Below are positions 5,004 to 12,706 of a DNA stretch of 13,846 nt, one piece after another; the stretch's first letter is position 1; every line of letters begins with the position of its first letter. A program made the position numbers and the translations under genes. The notes beneath the pieces were generated by a model. The model searched no databases. It had not been told where the DNA came from and saw only the letters and a program-made list of their open reading frames with translations. The stretch covers positions 1 through 13,846 of the forward strand of contig CAMOEH010000159.1 in the NCBI GenBank assembly GCA_946612055.1, written 5' to 3'. This stretch comes from an uncultured Bacillota bacterium. Its GTDB lineage: Bacteria; Bacillota_I; Bacilli_A; RFN20; CAG-826.

Positions 5004-7091
5004 ATGCCTATTTCTAAGAAAACCAAAACCAACAAAAGGAAGACCGTTCGCGGGAGCACTTCCATGTCTGAGGCGATTCATCGCCTTCGCGTTGCGACAG
5101 CAATCATCATTTTGATCGAGTTGCTTATCGCTGCCGCGGCAATCACCCTCTATTTCTTCAATTGGCCTAGAGGAATGCAAGAATGGCTTAGCCCGAGAGT
5201 TTGGGCCATTGCTTCCGGCTCGGTTATCGTTATCGATGGCCTTTTCCTTTGGTTCAGCGAAGCTAGGATCTCGGCAATCCGTCAGAAAAACGATTTGGAT
5301 GCCGCGTCGATTTTAGGATCGGATGTCCAAGAAGCTTATAACTTCGGCCAAATCGGTCTCGTTGTCGTTGATGATAATGATTCCGTGGCTTGGGCCTCCC
5401 CCTTATTCAAAGATCGTCACATCGATTTGCTTGACCTCAACATCTTGGAATGGGAGCCTCGCCTTGCTGATTTAAAGACCGCTCCTACGGATATCTCGGT
5501 GAAAGTAGAAGTCAACGGACGCAACTATGAAGTCAAATATCTTTCCGATGCTCGTCTATATATCTTCAAAGACTGCACCGATTACGAATCGATCTTCTCT
5601 TATTCGAAAGAACAAGCGGTGGTCATCGGTATCATCTTGCTGGATAACTATTCCGATATCGCGGGTAAAACCGAAGACGATAACAACGACTTAGTCGCGA
5701 AAGTTCGCGCGGCAATTTTTGATTACGCCAAAGAGCATGGCGTCTTGCTCCGTCGTTTCCGTTCGGATTCCTATTTCGCGGTTTGCAATTTCGCGACCCT
5801 TGCTTCGATGGAAGAAGATCGCTTCAAAATCTTGGAAAACGTCCGTGCCTTAGGCAAAGGGCAAAATGTCATCCCAACCCTTTCGATTGGCTTTGCTCAC
5901 GATTTCCCTGATGTTGGCAAATTGAACGAAATGGCTTCTAACGCCATCGATATCGCGATGTCGCGTGGCGGTGACCAGGCGGTTGTCTCTTGCTATGGCA
6001 AGGACCTTACCTTCTATGGAGGAAGATCCGCGGCGATTGAAAATACGGGCCGCGTCCAATTCCGTTCGGTTGCCGACTCGATCATCAATATCATCAAAGA
6101 ATCTTCTAATGTCTTTGTCTCTGGTCATAAAGAAATGGATATGGACGCTTTAGGAGCTTGCTTAGGCGTGATGGCCATCTGCGAACATTACAAAGTCCCT
6201 TGCCAAATCATTTACGATCCCCGTAACACCGAAAAGAAGACTCGTCTAGCCTTGACCAATTCTTTCTCCAAGACCGAAATCGAAAAGATGACGATTTCTC
6301 CAAAAGATGCCGAAGAGAAGATTCGCCCGACGACGTTACTTGTTGTCGTTGATGTTTCTGTTCCAAATCTTGTCATGGGCGATGGGGCGTTAGAAAAATC
6401 TGCCAAGACGATTGTTATCGACCATCACCGTCGCGGCGAATCCTTCATCGATCACCCGGTTTTGCCTTATGTTGATCCTTCGGCAGCTTCGGCTTCCGAA
6501 ATCTTGGCTGAATTCATCCATTACGCGACCGCGAACCCGCGCATAGAGATTCGTCCAGAATATGCGACTTTGATGTTATCGGGTATGTTCTTAGATACCT
6601 CGTTCTTCAAATCCAAGAGCACTGGCATCCGTTCTTTCGAAGCCGCGGAAATCTTGAAAGAATTCGGCGCGGATAACTCCCGTGCGGATGATTTCCTCAA
6701 AGACGATTATGAAGAATACGCCTTGACGACGAAGATCATCTCGACGATGAAAACCCCATACACGGGCATTGTCTATTGCGTTTCCGATGAGCGCGATATC
6801 GTGGAGCGTTCCGCATTAAGCAAAGTCGGTAACCAAGTCATGCAATTAAAAGACGTGCAGGCTTGCTTCGTCATTGGAAAGACGCAGGCAAACGAAGTCC
6901 GTATCTCGGCTCGAAGCGATGGCAATAGCGTCAACGTCCAATTGCTTTGCGAGAAGATGGGTGGCGGTGGACATTTCTCTTCCGCGGCTTGCTCGTTCAC
7001 GGATATGACGGTATTTGCCGTTGAAAACAAATTGATCGATACGTTAGAAACCTATTTATCCGAAGCACGTAAAGAAGGAGGAAAGAATTAA
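5004..7091 (+). CDS. gdpP: Cyclic-di-AMP phosphodiesterase, GdpP family
   Basis: A 695-aa membrane protein with the full GdpP layout. Two TM helices (about 29-52 and 66-84) are followed by a PAS-like region (about 108-195), a degenerate GGDEF domain (about 205-335, with RSDSY at 253-257 in place of GGDEF), then DHH (HKEMDMD 375-381, DVSVP, DHH at 473-475) and DHHA1 with GGGGH (653-657). It should hydrolyse c-di-AMP to pApA at the inner face of the membrane and so affect osmotic and cell-wall homeostasis. Start choice is uncertain: ATG 5004 lacks a Shine-Dalgarno but sits 8 nt after TATAAT; ATG 5064 has GGGAG (5052-5056) 7 nt upstream and would remove 20 basic residues ahead of TM1. The neighbourhood gdpP-rplI-dnaB is the classic Firmicutes order. 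The stop overlaps rplI by 1 nt. Confidence 0.95.
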   Translation: MPISKKTKTNKRKTVRGSTSMSEAIHRLRVATAIIILIELLIAAAAITLYFFNWPRGMQEWLSPRVWAIASGSVIVIDGLFLWFSEARISAIRQKNDLDAASILGSDVQEAYNFGQIGLVVVDDNDSVAWASPLFKDRHIDLLDLNILEWEPRLADLKTAPTDISVKVEVNGRNYEVKYLSDARLYIFKDCTDYESIFSYSKEQAVVIGIILLDNYSDIAGKTEDDNNDLVAKVRAAIFDYAKEHGVLLRRFRSDSYFAVCNFATLASMEEDRFKILENVRALGKGQNVIPTLSIGFAHDFPDVGKLNEMASNAIDIAMSRGGDQAVVSCYGKDLTFYGGRSAAIENTGRVQFRSVADSIINIIKESSNVFVSGHKEMDMDALGACLGVMAICEHYKVPCQIIYDPRNTEKKTRLALTNSFSKTEIEKMTISPKDAEEKIRPTTLLVVVDVSVPNLVMGDGALEKSAKTIVIDHHRRGESFIDHPVLPYVDPSAASASEILAEFIHYATANPRIEIRPEYATLMLSGMFLDTSFFKSKSTGIRSFEAAEILKEFGADNSRADDFLKDDYEEYALTTKIISTMKTPYTGIVYCVSDERDIVERSALSKVGNQVMQLKDVQACFVIGKTQANEVRISARSDGNSVNVQLLCEKMGGGGHFSSAACSFTDMTVFAVENKLIDTLETYLSEARKEGGKN

Positions 7092-7552
7092 TGAAAGTCA
7101 TTTTGCTCTCCGATGTGAAAAAACTTGGGAAGAAAGGCGATACGGTCGTCGTAACTGATGGCTATGGCGCCAATTATTTGATTCCCCGCGGCTTGGCCGT
7201 GGCTTCGACTTCCTCCAGTCAGAAAGAGCTTGCTAGAAGCAATGCCGAAGAAGAAGCCAGGCAAAAAGAGCTTTTCCTAGAAGCAACCGCTTTAGCCAAA
7301 AGACTAGAAAACCTCAATGTCGAATTCAAAGCCAAAGCTGGCAATGACGGCAGGATGTTCGGGACCATTTCCCCCAAGGAAATCGAAGCCGAACTTTTAA
7401 AGCAATGGGGCATCAAAATCGACAAAAGGAAATTCGTCGATAAATATCCTTGCAATGCCTTTGGCTATACTCGGCTGAAGATCGAGCTTTATAAAGGCAG
7501 CGAAGGCAAAGTCATCGGCACGATCAACGTCCACATCGCCGAGGAGAAATAA
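7091..7552 (+). CDS. rplI: 50S ribosomal protein L9
   Basis: A 153-aa protein, normal length for bL9. It starts MKVILLSDVKKLGKKGDTVV and carries the L9 signature through GYGANYLIPRGLA (24-36), followed by the long connecting helix (about 41-75) and the C-terminal 23S rRNA-binding domain with GRMFGTIS (87-94). It binds 23S rRNA near the L1 stalk base and helps reading-frame maintenance. AAGGAGG (7075-7081) lies 9 nt before the ATG, and TAATG joins it to gdpP with a 1-nt overlap. It lies 2 nt upstream of dnaB in the same operon. Confidence 0.98.
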   Translation: MKVILLSDVKKLGKKGDTVVVTDGYGANYLIPRGLAVASTSSSQKELARSNAEEEARQKELFLEATALAKRLENLNVEFKAKAGNDGRMFGTISPKEIEAELLKQWGIKIDKRKFVDKYPCNAFGYTRLKIELYKGSEGKVIGTINVHIAEEK

Positions 7553-7554
7553 TT

Positions 7555-9036
7555 ATGGCCAAGAAAGTCGCTTTACCCGCCAACGTCGAAGCCGAGCGTT
7601 CGGTTTTAGGCGCGATGATGATGGATAAGCTCTACGCTGGAATTGCTTTATCTAGCTTAGAGGAAAACGATTTTTCCGACGTCGATCCTCGCCACAAAAT
7701 CCTTTTCCGCGCGATGAAGGAAGTCAACAAAAGCGGAAATCCGATCGACGCCCAAACCATTTATAACGAACTCGTGACGCTCCATTTGGATAAGAGCTTC
7801 GGGGATATTAGCTATATCATCCAACTCGTCAATTCGATGATTACGCCGGAAAATATCGAAACCTATGTCCATATGGTTCGCGAGCAATCCGTCCTTCGTC
7901 AATTGCTTTTGAAAGTCAGCGAGATTCAAGATAACTACACCAAAGGGGTTCCTGATATTGGTGAATTCATCACGAAAGCCAATGACGAAATCTCTGATAT
8001 TGCTCAATTAAGGACGGTTGAAGGTATGCGCAGTGCAAAAGATGTCGCCAATGTCGTTCATGAGAAGATCAACAAAACCTCATCTAGACAAGATAAAGGG
8101 TTATTAGGCGTTGATACGGGCTATGCTGGCTTGAATAAATTGACCCATGGCTGGCAAAAAGGTGACCTCATCATCTTGGCTGCCCGTCCTTCTGTAGGGA
8201 AAACGGCTTTTGGGTTGAACCTAGCTTATAATGCCGCCTTCTATAGCAAAGTGGCCGTGGCTTTCTTTTCGCTAGAAATGACCGCGGAGAAAATCATGGA
8301 ACGTCTTATCGCCCGCGAAGCGATGGTGGAAAACCAAGCGATCCAGCTTGGCAATATCCATGCGCAAGAGAAGATGAAAATCAAAACGGCCGTCGATACG
8401 ATCAGCAAAACGGAGATCTATTTTGATGACACGCCCAACATGAAACTTGGGGATATCATCGCTTCGGCTACGCAACTTCGTAACAAAACCCATAACCTTG
8501 GCTTAATCGTCATCGATTATCTAGGCCGTATCACGACGGGAGAACGCGTTGATCCTAACGCTAGGCAACAAGAAGTCTCACGTATCTCTGGACAATTAAA
8601 ATCTTTGGCTAGAACCCTTAACGTCCCCGTTCTTTGCCTTTGCCAGTTAAACCGTGATGTTGAAAAAGAAGGTAGCAAACGTCCTGGCTTATCTCATCTT
8701 CGCGAATCGGGTTCGATTGAGCAAGACGCCGATATCGTCATGCTCATGTACCGCGAGAATTACTACACGAACCTCGGTCAATCCGTCAGCAAGAAGAAAA
8801 CCTATCGCGATAAGCAGGAAGAAGAAAAACCAGAAGAAGAAAACCTTTCTCCGGAAGAAAAAGAAAAACGCCAGAATACGGCCGAAACCGAAATCATCGT
8901 CGCGAAAAACCGTAACGGCATCACCGGAACCGTCAAACTCAATTTCTTGATGCCCTATTCGCGTTTCACCGATCAGACCCAATCTTATGTTGATAAGATG
9001 GCCAAATATCAACGCGGCGGTGATGATGACGAATGA
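7555..9036 (+). CDS. dnaB: Replicative DNA helicase DnaB/DnaC
   Basis: A 493-aa protein (usual length about 440-470). The N-terminal domain (about 8-110) contains the EAERSVLGAMM motif typical of DnaB. The RecA-like domain has Walker A ARPSVGKT (210-217), FFSLEM, Walker B IVIDYLG (Asp321), CLCQLNRDVE, the LRESGSIEQDAD segment and AKNRNGITG (450-458). It is the hexameric helicase that unwinds DNA at the replication fork. Two oddities: the usual DYLQLI after Walker B reads DYLGRI, and residues about 405-443 are an extra Lys/Glu-rich stretch between MYRENYY and the AKNRNG motif. The RBS GAGGAG (7541-7546) is 8 nt upstream. The stop overlaps the next start as ATGA. Confidence 0.97.
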   Translation: MAKKVALPANVEAERSVLGAMMMDKLYAGIALSSLEENDFSDVDPRHKILFRAMKEVNKSGNPIDAQTIYNELVTLHLDKSFGDISYIIQLVNSMITPENIETYVHMVREQSVLRQLLLKVSEIQDNYTKGVPDIGEFITKANDEISDIAQLRTVEGMRSAKDVANVVHEKINKTSSRQDKGLLGVDTGYAGLNKLTHGWQKGDLIILAARPSVGKTAFGLNLAYNAAFYSKVAVAFFSLEMTAEKIMERLIAREAMVENQAIQLGNIHAQEKMKIKTAVDTISKTEIYFDDTPNMKLGDIIASATQLRNKTHNLGLIVIDYLGRITTGERVDPNARQQEVSRISGQLKSLARTLNVPVLCLCQLNRDVEKEGSKRPGLSHLRESGSIEQDADIVMLMYRENYYTNLGQSVSKKKTYRDKQEEEKPEEENLSPEEKEKRQNTAETEIIVAKNRNGITGTVKLNFLMPYSRFTDQTQSYVDKMAKYQRGGDDDE

Positions 9037-9779
9037 AAATCGCATTCTTAGCCTCGGGTTCTAAAGGCAATGCCACTTTAATATCCACCGAAAAAACGCT
9101 CATCCAAATCGATATGGGCGTGCCTTTGAAAATGGTGGATGCCGGGCTAAAGAAATTAGGAAAGACCCGCAAAGACATCCAAGCCGTTTTGATTACCCAT
9201 GAGCATACCGATCATATCGGTTGCTTGCCTTTATACCATGATCAAATCCCTGTCTATGCCGGAGAAGGGACTTTGCCAAAGATCGACGAAGAGATTCTCC
9301 CTGGGGTCATGATTGAAATTGGAGATATCCGCATCATGCCTTTTTCGAGTAGTCACGACGCGGTCAACCCATTCAATTTCATCATCTATGCCGACAATGA
9401 AAAACTAGGGTATGTCACGGATACGGGTGTGATTCTAGAAGATGGCCTTACCTTATTAAATGACTGCACGTATTACCTATTTGAATCCAATTACGATGTG
9501 AAGATGCTTTATGCAAGCAATCGTCCCGCCTATCTAAAAGAAAGAATTGATGGGGATCATGGCCATTTGTCCAATTACGATTCGGCTTGCTATCTTTCTT
9601 CTTTGATTGGGAAGCATACAAAGCAAATCTTCTTGGGCCATATTTCTCCTGAATGCAATACCCATGACCTTGCTTTATTGACCCATGAAACCGTCTATCG
9701 AGAAAAAGGCGTTTCCTTAGAAGGGATATCTTTAACCTGCACGAAGCGGTGGGACCTTGTATTAGGAGGTTCCTTATGA
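9033..9779 (+). CDS. walJ: Metallo-beta-lactamase-fold hydrolase, YycJ/WalJ type
   Basis: A 248-aa cytosolic protein. SGSKGNAT near the N-terminus and THEHTDHI (55-62, metal ligands His56, His58, Asp60, His61) are diagnostic of the metallo-beta-lactamase fold; SSSHDA, VTDTG, GHLS and LGHIS supply the later ligands. Length and motif order match the YycJ/WalJ group, thought to be a 5'-3' exonuclease linking DNA replication or repair with cell division in Gram-positives; the exact activity is not shown by sequence alone. It overlaps dnaB by 4 nt (ATGA) with only a weak upstream GGTGAT, so translation is probably coupled, and it overlaps rlmH by 4 nt. Confidence 0.9.
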   Translation: MKIAFLASGSKGNATLISTEKTLIQIDMGVPLKMVDAGLKKLGKTRKDIQAVLITHEHTDHIGCLPLYHDQIPVYAGEGTLPKIDEEILPGVMIEIGDIRIMPFSSSHDAVNPFNFIIYADNEKLGYVTDTGVILEDGLTLLNDCTYYLFESNYDVKMLYASNRPAYLKERIDGDHGHLSNYDSACYLSSLIGKHTKQIFLGHISPECNTHDLALLTHETVYREKGVSLEGISLTCTKRWDLVLGGSL

Positions 9780-10255
9780 CGATTACCCTTTATTGCATCG
9801 GCTCCTTAAAAGAAACGTATTGGAGAGATGCTTTTCATGAATATGAGAAGAGGATGGCTCCTTATGCCAAATTTATCCTCGTGGAAATGCCAGATGAAAA
9901 AGCAGGGGAGAATCTTTCCGAAAAAGAAGAGACAAACATCAAAGACAAAGAATGCTCCCGCTTATTGGAAAAGATCAAACCTAACGAATATCTCATTGCT
10001 TTGGACCTCAATCAAAAGGAATATGATTCCCTTTCTTTTGCTTCCCATATCGATAGCTTAGTTAGCAATGGCCATTCCAATATTTCCTTTGTCATCGGGG
10101 GATCGCTTGGCTTAAGCGAAGCGATGAAAAAACGCGCGAATGAATCGATGAGCTTTGGGAAGATGACCTTCCCCCATCAATTAGCGCGCGTGATGTTTAT
10201 GGAACAGCTATATCGTTGTTTCCGGATCAACCATCATCAGCCTTACCATAAATAA
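9776..10255 (+). CDS. rlmH: 23S rRNA (pseudouridine1915-N3)-methyltransferase RlmH
   Basis: A 159-aa protein, the standard RlmH length. The SPOUT-fold SAM-binding knot is visible as FVIGGSLGL (105-113), and the C-terminus has FPHQLARVM (132-140), EQLYR and the terminal PYHK typical of the family. It methylates pseudouridine 1915 in helix 69 of 23S rRNA in assembled 70S ribosomes. ATG 9776 is chosen because AGGAGGT (9764-9770) lies 5 nt upstream; an in-frame ATG at 9749 would sit inside the preceding gene without an RBS. This is the last gene of the gdpP operon; the next gene converges on it only 3 bp away. Confidence 0.97.
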   Translation: MTITLYCIGSLKETYWRDAFHEYEKRMAPYAKFILVEMPDEKAGENLSEKEETNIKDKECSRLLEKIKPNEYLIALDLNQKEYDSLSFASHIDSLVSNGHSNISFVIGGSLGLSEAMKKRANESMSFGKMTFPHQLARVMFMEQLYRCFRINHHQPYHK

Positions 10256-10258
10256 GGA

Positions 10259-11059
10259 TTAGATGAGGCCATAATGCTTCATGGCATTGGCCCAGCCATC
10301 GGCATCGATGTCGTCGGTGACGTAATCGGCGACTTTTTTCGTTTCGGGATGAGCATTGCCCATAGCAACGGAGATACCCGTGTATGCAAACATCTCTCGA
10401 TCGTTGAGCCCATCCCCAAGGCACATCGCTTCTTCGGGAGCGTAGCCATAATATTCCAAGACGGATTGAATGCCTTTGGATTTATCGGAATCTTTGAGCA
10501 TGATGTCGACGGCGAATTCATCCCAACGGGCGGATTTGCAAACGCCAAGATGGGGAAGGAAAAGCGATTCCTCAAATTCATCGCAGAAGGCGATCATTTG
10601 ATAAACGACTCGGTCATAATGGTCGGGGAAGTGACGGGGTTGCGGGAAGCGGGTCCCATATTTTTCATGGGCCGAGATGACGCGGTCATCAATCATATTG
10701 ATATGGCCTTCGTTTTCTTCGATGAGGGTCAAGCCGAAGCGGAGGCGCTTAGCAAACAAAATCATGCGATCAACGACTTCGGATGGGATGGGATATTTAT
10801 AGATGATATTCCCGTCGATGATGGCGTTAGCCCCATTCATCGTGACCATGCCATCGGGTTCGATGAGATTTAAGATTCCCGATTTGCGGATGAGGTAATA
10901 ATTCCTTCCAGAGCAAAGGAAGACTTTGATTCCTTTTTGCTGAAGGGATTTGATGGCGTTGATTGCCGAAATAGGAACCATCCCTTTGGCATGAGAGAAA
11001 AGAGTCCCGTCAATATCGGTGAAGACGATCTTAATGTTTTTTCCTCTTTCTTCGTGCAT
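10259..11059 (-). CDS. Cof-type HAD-superfamily phosphatase
   Basis: A 266-aa minus-strand protein. HAD motif I is FTDIDGTLF (nucleophile Asp15, general acid Asp17), motif II is CSGRN, the motif III Lys is in KSKGIQSVLEYYG, and motif IV is GDGLNDREMF near the C-terminus. Together with the large C2B-type cap this is the Cof/YbeY-neighbour-like sugar-phosphate or cofactor phosphatase subfamily IIB; the substrate cannot be predicted. The start ATG at 11059 is preferred because TATAAT (complement of 11066-11071) and AAGGAT lie directly upstream; an in-frame start at 11122 would add 21 residues without homology to the family start. It converges with rlmH, 3 bp apart, with no visible terminator between. 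Confidence 0.9.
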   Translation of the reverse strand: MHEERGKNIKIVFTDIDGTLFSHAKGMVPISAINAIKSLQQKGIKVFLCSGRNYYLIRKSGILNLIEPDGMVTMNGANAIIDGNIIYKYPIPSEVVDRMILFAKRLRFGLTLIEENEGHINMIDDRVISAHEKYGTRFPQPRHFPDHYDRVVYQMIAFCDEFEESLFLPHLGVCKSARWDEFAVDIMLKDSDKSKGIQSVLEYYGYAPEEAMCLGDGLNDREMFAYTGISVAMGNAHPETKKVADYVTDDIDADGWANAMKHYGLI

Positions 11060-11065
11060 ATCCTT

Positions 11066-11071
11066 ATTATA
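11066..11071 (-). promoter_or_regulatory. Consensus -10 box of the HAD phosphatase gene
   Basis: The complement of 11066-11071 reads TATAAT and lies 6 nt before the ATG at 11059; the 6 nt between are AAGGAT. Transcription from this box would begin at or just inside the start codon, a leaderless message. No -35 hexamer is obvious. Confidence 0.45.
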
Positions 11072-11103
11072 AAAAACAATCGCATCCCGCGCATGGGCGT
11101 TCG

Positions 11104-11112
11104 TGATATGAT
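11104..11112 (+). promoter_or_regulatory. Extended -10 promoter candidate for the 112-aa orphan gene
   Basis: TGATATGAT (11104-11112) matches an extended -10 element (TGnTATGAT). A start near 11119 would leave a leader of only about 11 nt without a Shine-Dalgarno before the ATG at 11130. Confidence 0.4.
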
Positions 11113-11129
11113 TGTTGGGCAAATCTTAT

Positions 11130-11468
11130 ATGCTTTACCCCGAGTTTGACAAGTATATTCCGTATCTTGACCCCTTAAATCATCTCGTCCACGCCTATGA
11201 AGACGAGCAAGGGAACCGTTTTTACGTGGAGCCTGGCTTCTACGATGGCTTGCTTGGATTTAAAGAAAAACGAGCCGAACGCTTCGATGAGATTATGAAA
11301 GAGATCGACCATATCATCAAAACCCATCATAAAGTCATCTTCACCGCGGATTTCGAATATCCGTGGATCAGTAGAGAAGGTTACATTTACCGAGAGATCC
11401 ATGACATCACTGATCCATTAGCTATCTTTGTGGAAGATAAATCACGGGGTTCGGATTACGGCGATTAA
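11130..11468 (+). CDS. Hypothetical soluble protein, 112 aa
   Basis: No family recognised. The product begins MLYPEFDKYIPYLDPLNHLV, is charged and rich in aromatic residues, and has neither signal peptide nor membrane segment; HDITDPLAIFVEDKSRG near the end is followed by an acidic tail. ATG 11130 has no Shine-Dalgarno; a TTG at 11112 in frame would add 6 residues. It is judged real because it fills the space between a divergent gene with promoter signals and a strong terminator that begins at its stop codon. It shares a short divergent promoter region with the HAD phosphatase gene. Confidence 0.65.
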   Translation: MLYPEFDKYIPYLDPLNHLVHAYEDEQGNRFYVEPGFYDGLLGFKEKRAERFDEIMKEIDHIIKTHHKVIFTADFEYPWISREGYIYREIHDITDPLAIFVEDKSRGSDYGD

Positions 11469-11495
11469 AAAAGCGATGGGCGTCCATCGCTTTTT
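11468..11495. terminator. Bidirectional rho-independent terminator
   Basis: AAAAAGCGATGG (11468-11479) and CCATCGCTTTTT (11484-11495) form a perfect 12-bp stem around a GCGT loop. The A-run on one side and the T-run on the other make it work in both directions, serving the 112-aa gene on the plus strand and the membrane protein gene that ends at 11510 on the minus strand. Confidence 0.9.
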
Positions 11496-11509
11496 GCTTG
11501 CTATTTCTT

Positions 11510-12601
11510 TTATTGTTGCGGGCGGAAGGCTTTCATCGATAGCCACATCACGCGCATGCCATAGAAGAAGACAAATAGGAATAAGGCGAATTGCTGGAGC
11601 AAGAAGCCAAGCAAGCAAAGCACGCCAGGGCTAAAGGCGGCCCAGCAAGCGATCTTCTGGCTTTGCCAATAGGTGATGACGCGGTAGGGGTTCCTTTTGC
11701 CGCGGGTCATCAAGAAGAGGACAAGCCCCATCAAAAGGACGAGGCCAACATAAACCCCAGCCATGATGCCAGCATATTGCCAAGCGGTTTTCTCTTTGGC
11801 GGGATTATAGGCTTCGTTAAGGACGTTTTTCCAAGTCGAGCGAATGGCGGAAGCATATTCTTCGATGTGATCTGCATCATCATAGGCAAGAGTTTGCTCT
11901 TCGCCATTTTTATCTTTGTAGACGTAGGTTTTGCCTTTGAGGTCCTTGCTCGTTAAGTCATAAAGATCGACGCCATTAAGGCGAGCATAACTGCCGATGA
12001 CAGATAAGGTAGCTGTTTTGGCGTTACGAGCGAATTTGAAGATATAGAGATTGCTTTGGCCAAGGACCATGGTGTTGGTGTGATAGGTGCCATCACCAGC
12101 GGTGCGTTTGGCATCGGTGAACGGGTTCTTATTGTCGATGACCTTATCGACGAAATCTTGATCTTTCAAACCGGTGGAATTGAAGAAGACTTCGAATTCC
12201 GCAATGCCAGTGACAGGGCTTTCATAAATGAACCAGGAATGATCCGTATCATGATTCATGGCATCCCAGTTCTCGACGACGGCTTTCCCATCTTCGAAAC
12301 GGACGTGGGCGTTTTTGACGACCAATTCTTTTTGGAAAGCAACCAAGCCTTCTTCGATGCCATAGGTGGCAGACCCTAGGAAGGAGTTACCCGCTTTCAC
12401 GTTCATCCTAGAAACAAAGCTAGGAACTAAAGCAATGATGACCGCGGCAACAGATAATCCAATCGGCCAATACCATTTCATTTCTCGTCCAGCACGGACG
12501 CAAGCGTCATTAGAAACCAAGGTCGAAAAGCCAAGACGAATCTTTGCTTTGGTTTCGGGATTTAGACGCGATTTCTTCTTCTTGTTATTCTTGTTCGACA
12601 T
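11510..12601 (-). CDS. Multi-pass membrane protein, DUF1189-like
   Basis: A 363-aa protein. A Lys-rich cytosolic start (MSNKNNKKKKSRLNPETKAK) leads to TM1 (about 44-64), a roughly 210-residue extracytoplasmic region (65-273), then TM2 (276-299), TM3 (318-336) and TM4 (337-357). The layout of one N-terminal helix, a soluble domain opening with an F-E-D-G-K-A strand, and a C-terminal helix cluster resembles DUF1189 proteins of Firmicutes, sometimes annotated near maltodextrin genes; this is only a resemblance of architecture and a few motifs. ATG 12601 is supported by AAAAGG (complement of 12608-12613) 6 nt upstream; a further in-frame start at 12673 is less likely. Function unknown. It is divergent from the next membrane protein gene. 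Confidence 0.75.
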   Translation of the reverse strand: MSNKNNKKKKSRLNPETKAKIRLGFSTLVSNDACVRAGREMKWYWPIGLSVAAVIIALVPSFVSRMNVKAGNSFLGSATYGIEEGLVAFQKELVVKNAHVRFEDGKAVVENWDAMNHDTDHSWFIYESPVTGIAEFEVFFNSTGLKDQDFVDKVIDNKNPFTDAKRTAGDGTYHTNTMVLGQSNLYIFKFARNAKTATLSVIGSYARLNGVDLYDLTSKDLKGKTYVYKDKNGEEQTLAYDDADHIEEYASAIRSTWKNVLNEAYNPAKEKTAWQYAGIMAGVYVGLVLLMGLVLFLMTRGKRNPYRVITYWQSQKIACWAAFSPGVLCLLGFLLQQFALFLFVFFYGMRVMWLSMKAFRPQQ

Positions 12602-12692
12602 AATAAACCTTTTGCAATAAGCAAAAATACGATACACGGATTTATCGCGTTTGAAAATCAAAAAGACAATCAAAGGGTGGGAAACAAATCGG

Positions 12693-12698
12693 TATAAT
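12693..12698 (+). promoter_or_regulatory. Consensus -10 box of the four-TM protein gene
   Basis: A perfect TATAAT lies 8 nt upstream of ATG 12707, the same distance as at gdpP. There is no Shine-Dalgarno between them, so a leaderless message is likely. The -35 region is poor. Confidence 0.5.
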
Positions 12699-12706
12699 AA
12701 CTAATT

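Noticed and set aside
10274..10873. Long plus-strand reading frame of 199 codons
   Set aside because: It is antisense to the HAD phosphatase gene, which has all four family motifs; no RBS or homology for the antisense frame.
12602..12673. In-frame start at 12673 for the DUF1189-like protein
   Set aside because: It adds 24 residues across the promoter region; ATG 12601 has AAAAGG 6 nt upstream and a typical Lys-rich start.
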